This document shows, piece after piece, positions 1 through 9,299 of a stretch of 64,000 nt of DNA. Location of the stretch: positions 121,324 through 185,323 of the forward strand of contig JBDNJM010000058.1 in the NCBI GenBank assembly GCA_041687755.1, given 5' to 3'. This stretch comes from JBDNJM01 sp041687755. Lineage in GTDB: Bacteria; Planctomycetota; UBA1135; GCA-002686595. Numbering within the stretch: the first letter of the stretch is position 1; every line of letters starts with the position of its first letter. The notes below the pieces were generated by a model. That model was not told the DNA's origin, ran no database searches, and saw only the letters and a program-made list of their open reading frames with translations. Both the position numbers and the translations under genes were made by a program.

Positions 1-399
1 TTCGGCGCGCGCTCGCTGATCGAAGTCGCTTTCCTTGGAGGCCAGGATTTTCTCGAAGCCGCGCGTCGCCGACTGCAGGCGCGCGTCCACCGGGGCCCCG
101 GGGTCGCGGTCGTGGTCGGACTTGGCGAACGCCAGGCGACCCTCGGCCAGGGTCAGCTCACCCTCGAGCCGCTCCGGGATCGAAGCGCGTGCGCCCGAGC
201 CCTCCAGCCAAAGTTCGATCGTGTCCAGCTTCTCCCAGGACATGGCCATCGCCTGCCAGTCGGCAGGGCCGCTGGATCGCGGCCCGCCTGGGATCGCGCA
301 GCCGACAAGGAGGAGGGCAGCGCTCCACGCCGCGAAGCGGCGCAGGATCTGGGCGGCTTCTGGGCGCTGGGTGGGGGCCTTCTGTGACTTAAGATGCAT
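1..399 (-). CDS. Putative lipoprotein, 3' end beyond window
   Basis: Read leftwards from an ATG at 399, the frame is open to the window edge (133 codons, no stop), so only the N-terminal part is present. Residues 1-34 look like a lipoprotein signal: basic residues R20-R21, a hydrophobic core, then a lipobox ending LVGC with Cys34 as the likely lipidated residue. The rest is hydrophilic, rich in Glu and Arg, and probably helical (for example the stretch SWEKLDTIELWLEG). I recognise no family. It is divergent from the TPR/peptidase gene, leaving only 78 bp for both promoters. The predicted location is a membrane-anchored, periplasmic face; the function is unknown. Confidence 0.6.
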   Translation of the reverse strand, partial: MHLKSQKAPTQRPEAAQILRRFAAWSAALLLVGCAIPGGPRSSGPADWQAMAMSWEKLDTIELWLEGSGARASIPERLEGELTLAEGRLAFAKSDHDRDPGAPVDARLQSATRGFEKILASKESDFDQRARAE

Positions 400-477
400 G
401 GGTGATGAGAGGCTGGGTCAGGCGGTTGCTGACTTCCCAGGAACGCTGGAGCGCCCACTTCTCCAAATCCGGATTCG

Positions 478-3400
478 ATGACCAAGAGCAAAAAGCGCCC
501 GAGCCCGATCGGGCAACTCCTGGGGGCCATGGGGACCCTTCTCGGTCTGCTGTTGGCAGGGTCCACCGCCTTTGCTGCCCCCCGGCCGGCAGCCTTGGCC
601 GAGGGACGGACAGGGACCGGGGCAGCCGAACTGCCCATCCGAGGTCAGGATTTCGATGCGGAGCTGGAGGAGCTGTTGGTCGAGGCCCGCTCCCAGGCCG
701 ACACGGATCGGCGCCGCGGGCGCTTTCGGGCGGCCGAACTGGAGCTGAATGAGCTTCTCGACGAGGAGCCCGAGGACTGGCGCACGCGTGCGTACCTGGC
801 GCGGCTCCAGCGCGACCGCTCCGAGCACGGCGCCGCCGCGAGCAACGCCCGCCGGGCCCGGGAAGAGGGCCTGGCTGAGCTGCGCGAGACTCGACCGGGG
901 TCCCAGGCCCAGGAGCGCCGGGATCTCGTGCTGGCGATCGAGACAGAGCTCCTGGTGGCCGCCGAATTGGCACAGCAGGACGGCGTGCAGGAGCTGGCCG
1001 ACATCGTCGCGGAGCTCTCCCCGAACGCGGGCGCGGAGCCGCGCCTGGAGCTGGCTCTGGCCCGCTGGCGCCTGCAGCTGGGCCAGCGCGAGCTGGCCGA
1101 GGTGCTGCTGTCCTCGGCCGCGGGAGCCGAGCCCCAGGACGCCTGGGACGCGCTCGCGACTGCACGGGCCCGGCGCGCTCGCGGCGATCTGACGCCGGCG
1201 AGCTACGCGCTCGCCAAAGGGATCGAGCTGGCCGGCCAGCGCGAGCCCGAGCTCCTCGCCGAGCTGGCCTCGATCTACTTCGAGGCCGACGGCGAAGTCG
1301 CGGACGAGCGCACCGCAGCGCGCAATCCCGGACCGCTCTACAAGGCGGCGATCGAGCTCAACGCGGCCGACGAGGGGGCGCTGCTGGGCCTGTTCGAACT
1401 GTACCGCTTCAACTGGCGCCGCCAGAGCGTCTCCGCCTGGGACTACCTCGATGAGCTGTTCGCTGCGCGCCCGGCCAGCGTGGACGCGCTGCTCGCCGCG
1501 GCGACGGCGGAGCTCGAGGTCGGCCGCCTACCCGACGTGCGCAAGCGCCTGGCGCGCCTTGAGGGGCTCGCGCCGGAGCGTCGGGAAGTGCGCTCCCTGA
1601 AGGCGGCCCTCGGCTGGGTCGAGCACCGCCGTGGGGACGCCCTCGCGCTGCTCGAAGCGCTCGCCGCCGAGGACCCGCTGGACAGCGCGCCCGATCGCAC
1701 GGTCGGTGAAGTGCTCGTGGAGCTCTACCGCTTCTCAGAGGCCGTCGGCTTCCTGGAGTCCGCCGTGGAGCGCGCACCGGGCGACTACCGAGCCTGGGCG
1801 AGCCTCGGTCGAGCGCGCGCGAACACCGGCGACGTTGCCGGCGCACGTGAGGCCCTGCGCCGCGGCGAGCGCGAGGGCGAGGGTCGTCGCAACGCCTTCG
1901 CCGAGAACCTCGCCACCGTGCTTGAAGCGATCGACGAGGAATTCGTTGAGCTCACGGTGGGCGACCTGACCTTCGCCTGGAACCCGACCGGCGCGGAGAC
2001 ACTCGCCGAGTACATGGTCCCGTTCTACTCGGCGGCCCGAGCGGACCTCGCGCGACGGTACGGGTACACCTCCGGCCCGGTGCGCATCGAAGTCTTCGAC
2101 CGCCATCGGGACTTTTCGGTGCGCTCGACGGGCTTCGAGGGCTTTCCGGCGCTCGGGGTCTGCTTCGGGCCGGTGGTCACCGCCGTGTCCCCGCTCTCCG
2201 ACCTGCGCGGTTCATTCTCCTGGGCGCGCACCGCCTACCACGAGTTCACGCACGTCGTGCACCTGGGCCTGTCCAACAACCGCTGCCCGCGCTGGATCAC
2301 CGAGGGGCTTGCCACTTGGGAAGAGGTCGCCCAGAACCCCGCCTGGACGCGCAACATGCGCGAGGACCTGCTCAACGCTCGCGCCAACGGCGACGTGATC
2401 CCGCTGCGCGATCTGAACGAGGCGTTCCGCGGCCCGCGGATCCTGTTCGGGTACTACCAGGGCGGCCTACTCTGCGAGATGCTGATCGACGCCTACGGCT
2501 TCCCCTCGATGATCCGACTGCTGGAGGCCTTCGATCGCGGTGACGACCTCGACGAGGCCTTCCGCAACGTCTTCGATCTCAGCCCGGAGGAGGCGGATGT
2601 GATGTTCGCCATCCGGGTCGACGAGTTGCTGAGCGGGATCGAGCTCGAGCCGCTGTGGAGGCCGGAGCGGATCGCCGCCCTGCGCTTCGAGCTGGGCCGA
2701 ACCCCGCCTGAGGACGCCGCTGAGCGCAGGGCATGGCGCGCGGGCTGGGCGACCGTCGCACACGGCTCGTTCCAGCGCGGCAACCGCGTGGACTCGGAGG
2801 AGGCGCTGCGCCTCGCCAGCCGCGACACCGGCGGCGACTCAGGCGACGTCGAGCCCCGGAGGCTGTCGCTGCTGCGCGGGCAGATGGCGGTCCAGGCCGG
2901 CGACGGCCCCGCGGCCATTGGGCACTTCAATCGCTTCCTCGACCTCGGCGGCGAGGACTTTCGGGCGCGGCTGATCCTGGCCGGCGATGCGGCCGACAAC
3001 AACAACGAAGAGGACGTCGAGCGCCACCTCATGGCGGCGGAGCAGGCCTTTCCCGGCTACCCAACGGCGGAGCTGGCGGCCGAGATGGTGCTCGCTAGCT
3101 TCTACCTCGAGCGGGGGGACGAGGATCGCTCCAACGCTGCCCTCGAGCGCTGGCTGAACTACAACGCCGATCAACTGGAGCACCAGCTAACCGTCGCGCG
3201 CTGGCACGCGGGCAACGATCGCCCGTCCGAGGCGGCGGTGCGCTTCCAGCTGGCGAACGATATCGAGCTCTTCCGCCGGGACCTGCACCGTGGTTGGGGC
3301 CGGGCCCTGCGCGCCGCGGGCGAGCCCTCCCAGGCGCTGCGCGAATTCCGCGTGACCCTCGGCGTGCCGCCCTCGCTGGACTCGCGCAACCGCGACGAGC

Positions 3401-3561
3401 TCAGCGGAACCCCGCTCGCTGAGCTGCACACGTGGATCGGCGAGTTGGAGCTGGAGCTGGGTCGACCCGAGGCGGCGCGCGAGGCCGCCGGTCTCGCGCT
3501 GGAGGCCAAGCGCGGCTTCCGGGACGCCGAGCGCCTGCTGAAGCGGATCGACGAGCAATGA
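478..3561 (+). CDS. TPR-repeat protein with peptidase-MA-like gluzincin domain
   Basis: 1027 residues. The start at 478 gives a signal peptide (basic MTKSKK, hydrophobic core 11-30, likely cleavage after AFA near 33). TPR-like helical repeats fill about 60-480 and 770-1000. Between them is a zinc-peptidase core: HEFTH at 588-592 followed by a Glu in TEGLA at 609, the HExxH plus distal Glu pattern of gluzincins of the peptidase MA group. The catalytic residues look intact, so a secreted or periplasmic metallopeptidase with protein-binding repeats is likely; the substrate is unknown. Its TGA overlaps the ATG of tmk (ATGA), so it may be cotranscribed with tmk and holB although it has no obvious functional link to them. 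Confidence 0.8.
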   Translation: MTKSKKRPSPIGQLLGAMGTLLGLLLAGSTAFAAPRPAALAEGRTGTGAAELPIRGQDFDAELEELLVEARSQADTDRRRGRFRAAELELNELLDEEPEDWRTRAYLARLQRDRSEHGAAASNARRAREEGLAELRETRPGSQAQERRDLVLAIETELLVAAELAQQDGVQELADIVAELSPNAGAEPRLELALARWRLQLGQRELAEVLLSSAAGAEPQDAWDALATARARRARGDLTPASYALAKGIELAGQREPELLAELASIYFEADGEVADERTAARNPGPLYKAAIELNAADEGALLGLFELYRFNWRRQSVSAWDYLDELFAARPASVDALLAAATAELEVGRLPDVRKRLARLEGLAPERREVRSLKAALGWVEHRRGDALALLEALAAEDPLDSAPDRTVGEVLVELYRFSEAVGFLESAVERAPGDYRAWASLGRARANTGDVAGAREALRRGEREGEGRRNAFAENLATVLEAIDEEFVELTVGDLTFAWNPTGAETLAEYMVPFYSAARADLARRYGYTSGPVRIEVFDRHRDFSVRSTGFEGFPALGVCFGPVVTAVSPLSDLRGSFSWARTAYHEFTHVVHLGLSNNRCPRWITEGLATWEEVAQNPAWTRNMREDLLNARANGDVIPLRDLNEAFRGPRILFGYYQGGLLCEMLIDAYGFPSMIRLLEAFDRGDDLDEAFRNVFDLSPEEADVMFAIRVDELLSGIELEPLWRPERIAALRFELGRTPPEDAAERRAWRAGWATVAHGSFQRGNRVDSEEALRLASRDTGGDSGDVEPRRLSLLRGQMAVQAGDGPAAIGHFNRFLDLGGEDFRARLILAGDAADNNNEEDVERHLMAAEQAFPGYPTAELAAEMVLASFYLERGDEDRSNAALERWLNYNADQLEHQLTVARWHAGNDRPSEAAVRFQLANDIELFRRDLHRGWGRALRAAGEPSQALREFRVTLGVPPSLDSRNRDELSGTPLAELHTWIGELELELGRPEAAREAAGLALEAKRGFRDAERLLKRIDEQ

Positions 3562-4160
3562 GCTCAGCGCGTTTCATCGTCCTAGACGGCGTCGACGGCT
3601 GCGGCAAGAGCACCCAGGCCAAGGCTCTGACCGCGGCCCTCGAGGCTCGCGGTCGCCACCCCCTGCATCTGCGCGAGCCGGGCAGCAGCGCCGCAGGCGA
3701 GGCCATTCGGCGCACGCTCCTTAATCCCGAGCTGACCCTTGGGCCGGCCACCGAGACGCTGCTGTTCGCCGCTGCTCGGCGGCAGACCATGGAGGAACTT
3801 GTCGTTCCCGCTCTCGCCGCCGGGCGCGACGTTGTGTGCGAGCGTTTCCACGCCTCGACCTTCGCCTACCAGGCCTTCGCGGGCGAACTCGACGAGGACC
3901 ACGTCCTAGGCCTGCTCGAGCGCTGGGCCAGCCCGGTGCTGCCGGAGGTCGAGCTGATCTTGACCCTTCCGGCGCAGGACGCGGGGCGCCGACGCGGCGC
4001 GCCCTCCGACCGCATCGAGGCCAAGGGCATGGAGTTTCAGCAGCGCGTGGCCGAGGGCTACGCGCGGTATCTGGAGCTCTGCCCGCGCGCCGTCGCCGTG
4101 GACGCGCGCGGCACGGTCGAGGACGTCCACGCGCGCGTGCTGGGGGTGTTGGACGCATGA
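3558..4160 (+). CDS. tmk: Thymidylate kinase
   Basis: 200 residues, the usual length for bacterial dTMP kinase, which phosphorylates dTMP to dTDP in the cytoplasm. The Walker A loop is GVDGCGKST at 11-19. The motif CERFHASTFAYQ stands where the family usually has DR(Y/F)xxSSxAYQ, and the LID stretch with RRRGAPSDRIE carries the expected arginines. The ATG at 3558 overlaps the stop of the previous gene by 4 bases. A longer in-frame start at 3432 would only extend into the upstream gene in another frame and was rejected. The next gene starts inside its stop (ATGA at 4157), giving the common tmk-holB arrangement. Confidence 0.95.
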   Translation: MSSARFIVLDGVDGCGKSTQAKALTAALEARGRHPLHLREPGSSAAGEAIRRTLLNPELTLGPATETLLFAAARRQTMEELVVPALAAGRDVVCERFHASTFAYQAFAGELDEDHVLGLLERWASPVLPEVELILTLPAQDAGRRRGAPSDRIEAKGMEFQQRVAEGYARYLELCPRAVAVDARGTVEDVHARVLGVLDA

Positions 4161-5236
4161 ACTTGACCGAACCGATCGCCCACGGAGAAGCGGTGCGCGG
4201 GCTCTGGCGAGCCGCCGCCGCCGGACGCCTGGGGCACGCGCTGATGTTCACGGGCACGCCGGGGACCGGACGCTTCATGAGCGCGAGCTGGTTCGCTGCC
4301 GGCCTGCTGTGCGATGGCGGGCCCCTGCGCACCGGCAGCATGTCGGACGCCTGGAGTCCGTGCGGCACCTGCCCGGCCTGCAAGAAGCTGCAGGCCGGCG
4401 AGGCCGGCGGCAACCACCCCGACCTGCTGTGCATCGACCCGGTCGCTGAGGGCGCGTCCGAGATCGTGGTGTCGCGAATCGCCCTGCGCTCGGGTGACTC
4501 CAAGGACGAGCGCGTGCCGATGGCTGCGTTCCTGGGGCTGAAGGCCTCGGAGGGCGGCGCGCGCGTCGTGCTGATCCGTGAGACCGAGCGCATGAACGAG
4601 AGCGCCCAGAACGCGTTGCTCAAGACGCTCGAGGAGCCGGCGCCCAACACCTATCTGATCCTGGAATGTGGGCAACCCAGTCGGCTGTTGCCGACGATCC
4701 GCAGCCGCGTGCTCGAGGTACGCTGCCGATCGCTCACCCTGGACGAGACGCGCTGGGCGGCGAGCCGGGCGCTCGAAGGCGTTGAGGGCATCGCGCTCGA
4801 GGAGCTCGAGCGCTTCAGCATCCTCGGCGGGAACTCGCCCGGCCGCGGGCTTGAGCTGATGCGGCGCGGGGCACCTGCCCTGCTGCGCGTGCTCGAAGAC
4901 CTTCGAGCGGGCCGGCTGGATCCGGCGTCCGCCGCGGATCAGATCTGGCAGGTCGAGGGCAAATTCCCCGGGGAGCGTCCGCTGCAGCGCGAGCGAGAGC
5001 GGGTCCGCACCGTGCTCGACCTCGCGCTGGCGGAGGCCGAACGCAGCCTGCTGGCCGGGCTGCCCGCGAGCTCCGGACCGGCAGCTCCCGGTGGCCCCCT
5101 CGTCGATCCCGTTGTCGCGCGCCCGGGCGCGGGGGCCAGGGCCGCCGGGCTGATGGCGCTGTCCCAGGACCTGGGTCGCAACCTGGACCCCTCGGGCGTC
5201 CTGGTTCGCGCCTTGGCCCTGGTGGGGGCCGGCTGA
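4157..5236 (+). CDS. holB: DNA polymerase III subunit delta prime-like AAA+ protein
   Basis: 359 residues, a clamp-loader family AAA+ protein. The P-loop is GTPGTGR at 33-39, with Arg in place of the Walker lysine, as expected for the non-ATP-binding delta prime subunit. Four cysteines (52, 69, 72, 75; CGTCPAC) form the zinc site typical of clamp loaders. Further on are the helix ALLKTLEEP and the segment LPTIRSR, which are hallmarks of the family. It would act with gamma/tau and delta to load the beta clamp. It is translationally coupled to tmk by ATGA. The C-terminal third is more variable. Confidence in the family is high; the exact subunit name rests on the degenerate P-loop and on its place after tmk. 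Confidence 0.88.
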   Translation: MNLTEPIAHGEAVRGLWRAAAAGRLGHALMFTGTPGTGRFMSASWFAAGLLCDGGPLRTGSMSDAWSPCGTCPACKKLQAGEAGGNHPDLLCIDPVAEGASEIVVSRIALRSGDSKDERVPMAAFLGLKASEGGARVVLIRETERMNESAQNALLKTLEEPAPNTYLILECGQPSRLLPTIRSRVLEVRCRSLTLDETRWAASRALEGVEGIALEELERFSILGGNSPGRGLELMRRGAPALLRVLEDLRAGRLDPASAADQIWQVEGKFPGERPLQRERERVRTVLDLALAEAERSLLAGLPASSGPAAPGGPLVDPVVARPGAGARAAGLMALSQDLGRNLDPSGVLVRALALVGAG

Positions 5237-5366
5237 TTGCTCAGCTTCGGCGCCACGCCGACGACGCCGATCCTCCGCGGCTGCAGCCCTCCCCAGGAGC
5301 CCGGCCGCGCATGCGGGGCACGAATGCAGACAGACCCCGCGCTCCCACACTAGACTGCGCTAAGCC

Positions 5367-5753
5367 ATGGACGATCGACTCCGCAAGCTCGCCCTCGGCG
5401 ATGGGCGCTACAGCCCCGAAGCCTTCAGGTTCCTGCTCGAAGGGCTTGAGTACTCGATCCAGTCGGCGGGGAAAGGACACCTCCAGGGCGGCGAGCGCCA
5501 CGTTTCGGGCAACGAGGTTCTGAACGGTCTGGTCGAGTACGCGCGCCGCTCCTTCGGGCCCCTTGCTGGACAGGTTTGGCGAACCTGGGGCCTGACCGAG
5601 ACCCTCGATTGGGGCCGCATCGTATTCCTGCTGGTCGAGGCCGAGATGCTCAGCCGGCAGGACTCCGACACGATCGAGGACTTCCAGAGCGAGCTGGATT
5701 TCGAGCAGGAATTCGTCGAGGGCTACCCCCTGAAGCTGCCCAACACGATCTAG
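5367..5753 (+). CDS. Minf_1886-family conserved protein
   Basis: 128 residues. The sequence matches my memory of the small conserved Minf_1886 family, found mainly in Planctomycetota, Verrucomicrobia and relatives: RYSPEAFRFLLEGLEY near the start, RHVSGNEVLNG in the middle, FGPLAGQVWRTWG, then a segment with DWGRIVFLLVEA and an acidic C-terminus with EDFQSELDF. No signal peptide or membrane segment is present, so it should be cytoplasmic. The biochemical function is unknown to me. It follows holB by 130 bp, which may contain its own promoter: a TAGACT hexamer lies at 5351-5356, just upstream. Confidence 0.75.
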   Translation: MDDRLRKLALGDGRYSPEAFRFLLEGLEYSIQSAGKGHLQGGERHVSGNEVLNGLVEYARRSFGPLAGQVWRTWGLTETLDWGRIVFLLVEAEMLSRQDSDTIEDFQSELDFEQEFVEGYPLKLPNTI

Positions 5754-5959
5754 GGTCGAGGAGCGACCCGGGAGAGTGGGCTGGTGCACGGAAGGCCCCT
5801 TTCGCGGAATTGTCGGATCGGGCTCGAAGGTCAGGACCGGATTCCCCGTACTGGGGCGCACGGGCGGCCCCCGACGGATCCTGTTTGCGGGCGGAGGGCT
5901 CGGCTACGCTCGGCCTGCCCACCTTCCGACCGGCCCGCGACCCGCTCGCCCGCAATCCG

Positions 5960-7165
5960 ATGATCGACGCCCTTCCCATCAAGCAGCGCAACATCGCCCT
6001 GGGCCTGGTTGGGCTCGTGGCGGCGTTCTTCATCTGGCGCCTACGCGCCGTGCTGAACCCGCTGCTGCTCGGCTACGTGCTCGCCTTCATCCTGCGGCCG
6101 CTCGTGAAGAAGCTCAAGGAGCGCGGGATGGGGCACACGTTCGCCGTGAGCACCATCTTCGTCGGCGCGACCGGCCTCGCGCTCAGCATCACCCTGCTGC
6201 TCGCCAGCGAGAGCAGCCACCTCGTTCAGGAGATGCTCGAGGCCCAGCCGGCCGAGCCGGTGGCCACGACCGAAGCCAAAATCAGCGTCGCGACGGCGGA
6301 CCCGAGCGCCGACGACACGCTCGTGATCCAGGAACAGGGCGGGCTGTGGTATCGGATCCGGAGCCAGGCCGGCGAGCTGATGGGCGACGACTTCAGCGAG
6401 CACGTGCCCACCAAGGAAGAACTCCTGCAGGCGGCCGGCGCATGGCTCATGCGCAGCGAGGAGGCCAAGGGTGTGGCCGGCGATGTCGGGATCCAGGCGG
6501 GACAAATCGTGTGGGAGCGCTTCCGCGGGCTGTTGACGCTGATCTTCGGGGTCGCGAACCTGGCCTTGCTCGTGCCGATCTACGCGTTCTTCTTGCTGTT
6601 CGAGATCGAGCAGATCCACGGGTGGCTCCGCGGGCACCTGCCTGCCAAGCACAAGGAACAGCTTCTGGACGTTGTTGGCCGCATCGGCGAGATCGTCTCC
6701 AGCTTCCTGCGCGGCCGGCTCGTGATCGCGCTGATCAAGGGGGTCCTCCTGACCCTGGCCCTGTGGATCCTGCGGGTGCCGTATCCGTTCCTGGTGGGCT
6801 TCTCCGGCGGCCTGCTTTCTCTGCTGCCCTTCATCGGCGGCGTGATCGGTTTCGGACTGGGCATCGCCGCGGCGTCGCTCAACCACAACCTCTTGGCCGC
6901 CTTCCTGATCTCCGGAGCCGTGTTCGGCGCCGCCGAGTTGATCGAGGGCTACGTGTTGCTGCCGCGCATCGTCGGCGAGAGCCTGGGTCTCAGCGAGGTG
7001 GCGGTGCTGTTCTCCATCACCGCGGGCGGGACCCTGATGGGCCTGTTCGGGGTCCTGGTCGCCCTACCCGGCGCGGCGACGATCAAGGTTCTGTTCAACG
7101 AGTTCGTCGACCCGGCGTTGCTCGACTTCCTCGAGAGCGAGCCTGCCCCCGACGACGGTACATAA
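5960..7165 (+). CDS. AI-2E/PerM family permease-like membrane protein
   Basis: 401 residues from ATG 5960. The frame is open upstream to 5576, but that extension lies over the previous gene and intergenic DNA, whereas MIDALPIKQRN places the first membrane segment (about 15-35) normally. Hydrophobic segments recur near 15-50, 60-90, 200-225 and 255-380. The long soluble loop at about 90-190 and the C-terminal helices with FIGGVIGFGLG and LSEVAVLF are typical of the AI-2E transporter/PerM superfamily. Members export quorum signals or act as ion antiporters; the substrate cannot be read here. It faces the secreted-protein genes tail to tail. Confidence 0.8.
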   Translation: MIDALPIKQRNIALGLVGLVAAFFIWRLRAVLNPLLLGYVLAFILRPLVKKLKERGMGHTFAVSTIFVGATGLALSITLLLASESSHLVQEMLEAQPAEPVATTEAKISVATADPSADDTLVIQEQGGLWYRIRSQAGELMGDDFSEHVPTKEELLQAAGAWLMRSEEAKGVAGDVGIQAGQIVWERFRGLLTLIFGVANLALLVPIYAFFLLFEIEQIHGWLRGHLPAKHKEQLLDVVGRIGEIVSSFLRGRLVIALIKGVLLTLALWILRVPYPFLVGFSGGLLSLLPFIGGVIGFGLGIAAASLNHNLLAAFLISGAVFGAAELIEGYVLLPRIVGESLGLSEVAVLFSITAGGTLMGLFGVLVALPGAATIKVLFNEFVDPALLDFLESEPAPDDGT

Positions 7166-7191
7166 CCGCGGAGCGGCAGCGCCGTCGGGGC

Positions 7192-7209
7192 CGAGCCGCT
7201 CCCGGCTCG
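7192..7209. terminator. Candidate hairpin between convergent genes
   Basis: The arms CGAGCC (7192-7197) and GGCTCG (7204-7209) with a 6-base loop lie between the stop of the permease gene (7165) and the stop of the minus-strand secreted protein (7259). There is no T-run, so it is only a plausible shared terminator. Confidence 0.3.
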
Positions 7210-7258
7210 ACCCGTTCTCACAGCCGAGCGCAGCCGCGTCGCGCGACCGCGAGCGGCC

Positions 7259-8137
7259 TCAGAGTGATCCGATCGTCAGGTCGAGCGCGTTGGTCGCCAT
7301 CAGCTCCACGGCCGGAATCAGGCCCGCGGCCTGGGAGCAGAAGTCCAGGCCGACCAGCGCGCAGTTGAACGGCACGCCGACGGCGAAGGGCACACCCGCA
7401 GGCGAAAACACGAGGTAGTTCGCCGTGAAGATGTCGACGAGGACCGTGCCGAAGGGCGTGGGCAAGTCCGGGAAGCCGAGGTCCGGCGTGACGACCAGGA
7501 TGTCGAGCAGAGCCGTGGGCATGAAGGTCGTGTGATCGACAAAGGGATCCCAGACGGTCCCGATCACCGGCCCCCCGGATACGCCAGGACGGAAGACATC
7601 GGGGTTCGGCGGCGTTCCCAGGCGCACGACCTCGAGCGGCGCGACGCTGAGCGACGAGATGGGCAGCGGCGGCGAGAGCGCCCCGGTGATCGCCTCACCC
7701 GGCGTCGTGCCCAGCACGCGGGACTCTCCGAAGGCCCCGAGCGAAGCCAGGAGCTCGACCTGGCCATCGCCGAGCACTTCGAACACGAAAGTCGCCACGG
7801 TCTTCGTCGGCGGCACGTCGAGCGGGTCCGCCGGGTTGTGCAGGGCCGTAAACAGCGCATCGCCATCGGTCACATCGAAGTTGATTCCGTCTTGATCGTT
7901 GAGGAAGGCGGCGACGAACCAGTCCTCGTCGCTCGGCAGGGCCTGGATCAGCTTCAGCTTCGAGGGATCCCAAGACAGCAGGGCGTCGACGGAGGCGACC
8001 TTGTAGGGATCGGTCGCGCTGAGGATCAGGTCGATCTCGACCGTGCAGCCGACCGGTACCGGACCGGGAGCCGTGATCAAGGTCATATCGACGCCGGGGG
8101 AGCCGAGTGCGAACGAGGCACAAAGGGCAGTGATCAT
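7259..8137 (-). CDS. Secreted protein with cohesin-like domain and TNALD-type C-terminal domain
   Basis: 292 residues. The N-terminus (MITALCASFALGS) is short and hydrophobic without basic residues, so it is either a minimal signal or the true start lies elsewhere. Residues about 18-150 resemble a cohesin-type beta-sandwich, with VEIDLILSATD, ASVDALLSWDPSKL and a later VATFVFEVLGDG strand. Residues about 165-292 form a second domain with PNPDVF, DHTTFMPTALLD and the terminal TNALDLTIGSL. The neighbour at 8268-9143 has the same two-part layout, so the pair are tandem paralogues. An extracellular structural or binding role is inferred; I have no function for the C-terminal domain. Confidence 0.65.
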   Translation of the reverse strand: MITALCASFALGSPGVDMTLITAPGPVPVGCTVEIDLILSATDPYKVASVDALLSWDPSKLKLIQALPSDEDWFVAAFLNDQDGINFDVTDGDALFTALHNPADPLDVPPTKTVATFVFEVLGDGQVELLASLGAFGESRVLGTTPGEAITGALSPPLPISSLSVAPLEVVRLGTPPNPDVFRPGVSGGPVIGTVWDPFVDHTTFMPTALLDILVVTPDLGFPDLPTPFGTVLVDIFTANYLVFSPAGVPFAVGVPFNCALVGLDFCSQAAGLIPAVELMATNALDLTIGSL

Positions 8138-8267
8138 CAGAAGCGGTGGGCAGGGATTTGGTGGCAGAAAAGCTCGGGCAGGAAAGTCGCGGGCAGGACC
8201 TTGAGCCCGAACCTCGCGCGCGGGGACATAGCCGGGGGCAGCGCGCTCGGCGTGTGGACCGAGCGCC

Positions 8268-9143
8268 TCAGAATGAGCCGATGGTGACGTCGAGCGCGTT
8301 CGTGAGCAGCACCGTGCCCCCAGCGTCGACCGAGAAGGCCTGGGTGCAGCGCTGCACGCCGACGAAGGCGCAGTTCAGGGGGATCGGAACCTGGAACGCA
8401 GGCCCGGGAGGCCCCGTCAGGGTGAGCGTGATCTCGCTCGGATTGCACAGCAGCAGTCCGAAGGGCGGCAGCGGCACTTCGGCAGGGTTCTTCGAGACGA
8501 AGAAGCCGTCGAGCACCGCGCCCGGCAGGAAGCTGGTGTGGTCGACGCGGGGATCCCAGGTCTGGCCGACCACGGGCCCGCTCGTCTGCCCGGGCAGGAA
8601 CACGTCGGGGTTGGGCGGAGTCCCCGTGCGCGAGACTTCGGCCGAGGCCTGGGGCACGATGACGGTCACCGCGGCGGGGCCGATCAGGCTGCCGGTCAGG
8701 TCCTGGCCGGGGATGGTCCCGAGCACGCGCGTCTCGCCCAACAGGCCCGAGGAGGCGAGCAGGCTGACGTCGCCGGAGGCCAGCACCTGGAAGTTGAAGG
8801 TCGCGACCAGCAGGTCCGGAGGGAGGCTGGGCGGGGTGACGGGGCTGGCGAGCGCGGTGAACAGCGCTTCGCCGTCGAAGATGTCCGTGTTGATCCCGTC
8901 CGGGTCGTTCAAGAAGCCGGTCGTGAGCCAGCCCGCGGCGCTGGGCACGGCGCCGAGGAACCCGAGTTGGAGGGGGTCCCAGCAAATGATCGCGTCCACC
9001 GCGGCGATAGCGGTCGGCAGGTCGGTGGCGAGCACCAGCTCGACCTGCAGGATCGAGCCGGAGACGGCACAGGTTTGGGGCGGGGTGAGCGAGAGGTCCA
9101 CGCTCGCCTGGGGGATTGCAGAGAGCAGGAAGGCGGTGAGCAT
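8268..9143 (-). CDS. Secreted cohesin-like protein, paralogue of the downstream gene
   Basis: 291 residues. After the short hydrophobic start MLTAFLLSAIPQAS comes a cohesin-like half (QVELVLATD, AVDAIICWDPLQLGF, LVATFNFQVLASGD) and a C-terminal half with PNPDVFLPG, WDPRVDHTSFLPGAVLD and the ending TNALDVTIGSF. Motif order and spacing match the 7259-8137 gene almost position by position while the residues differ widely, so the duplication is old. It is transcribed towards that paralogue across 130 bp. It could be a surface or matrix protein that pairs with dockerin-like proteins such as the one encoded at 9381-12239, but no partner can be proven from sequence. Confidence 0.65.
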   Translation of the reverse strand: MLTAFLLSAIPQASVDLSLTPPQTCAVSGSILQVELVLATDLPTAIAAVDAIICWDPLQLGFLGAVPSAAGWLTTGFLNDPDGINTDIFDGEALFTALASPVTPPSLPPDLLVATFNFQVLASGDVSLLASSGLLGETRVLGTIPGQDLTGSLIGPAAVTVIVPQASAEVSRTGTPPNPDVFLPGQTSGPVVGQTWDPRVDHTSFLPGAVLDGFFVSKNPAEVPLPPFGLLLCNPSEITLTLTGPPGPAFQVPIPLNCAFVGVQRCTQAFSVDAGGTVLLTNALDVTIGSF

Positions 9144-9299
9144 GGTGGACGGTGGAAGATGCTGGGCAGGCCCGTGGGAAGCTGCAGGCCGCAGAGGGGG
9201 CCTGAAGCCGTTTTCTCAAGTGTGCCGGACGGTCGGCGATTCGGGGCAGACGCTCTTCTGGGAGCGGCTCGGACCCCGCGGGGGAGGGTGACCGCCCCC

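Noticed and set aside
4058..5350. Open frame of 430 codons antisense to holB
   Set aside because: Gln/Arg/Gly-rich shadow frame opposite a clear AAA+ clamp-loader protein.
5576..5959. N-terminal extension of the permease gene
   Set aside because: These codons lie over the Minf_1886-type gene and intergenic DNA; the first membrane helix follows directly after ATG 5960.
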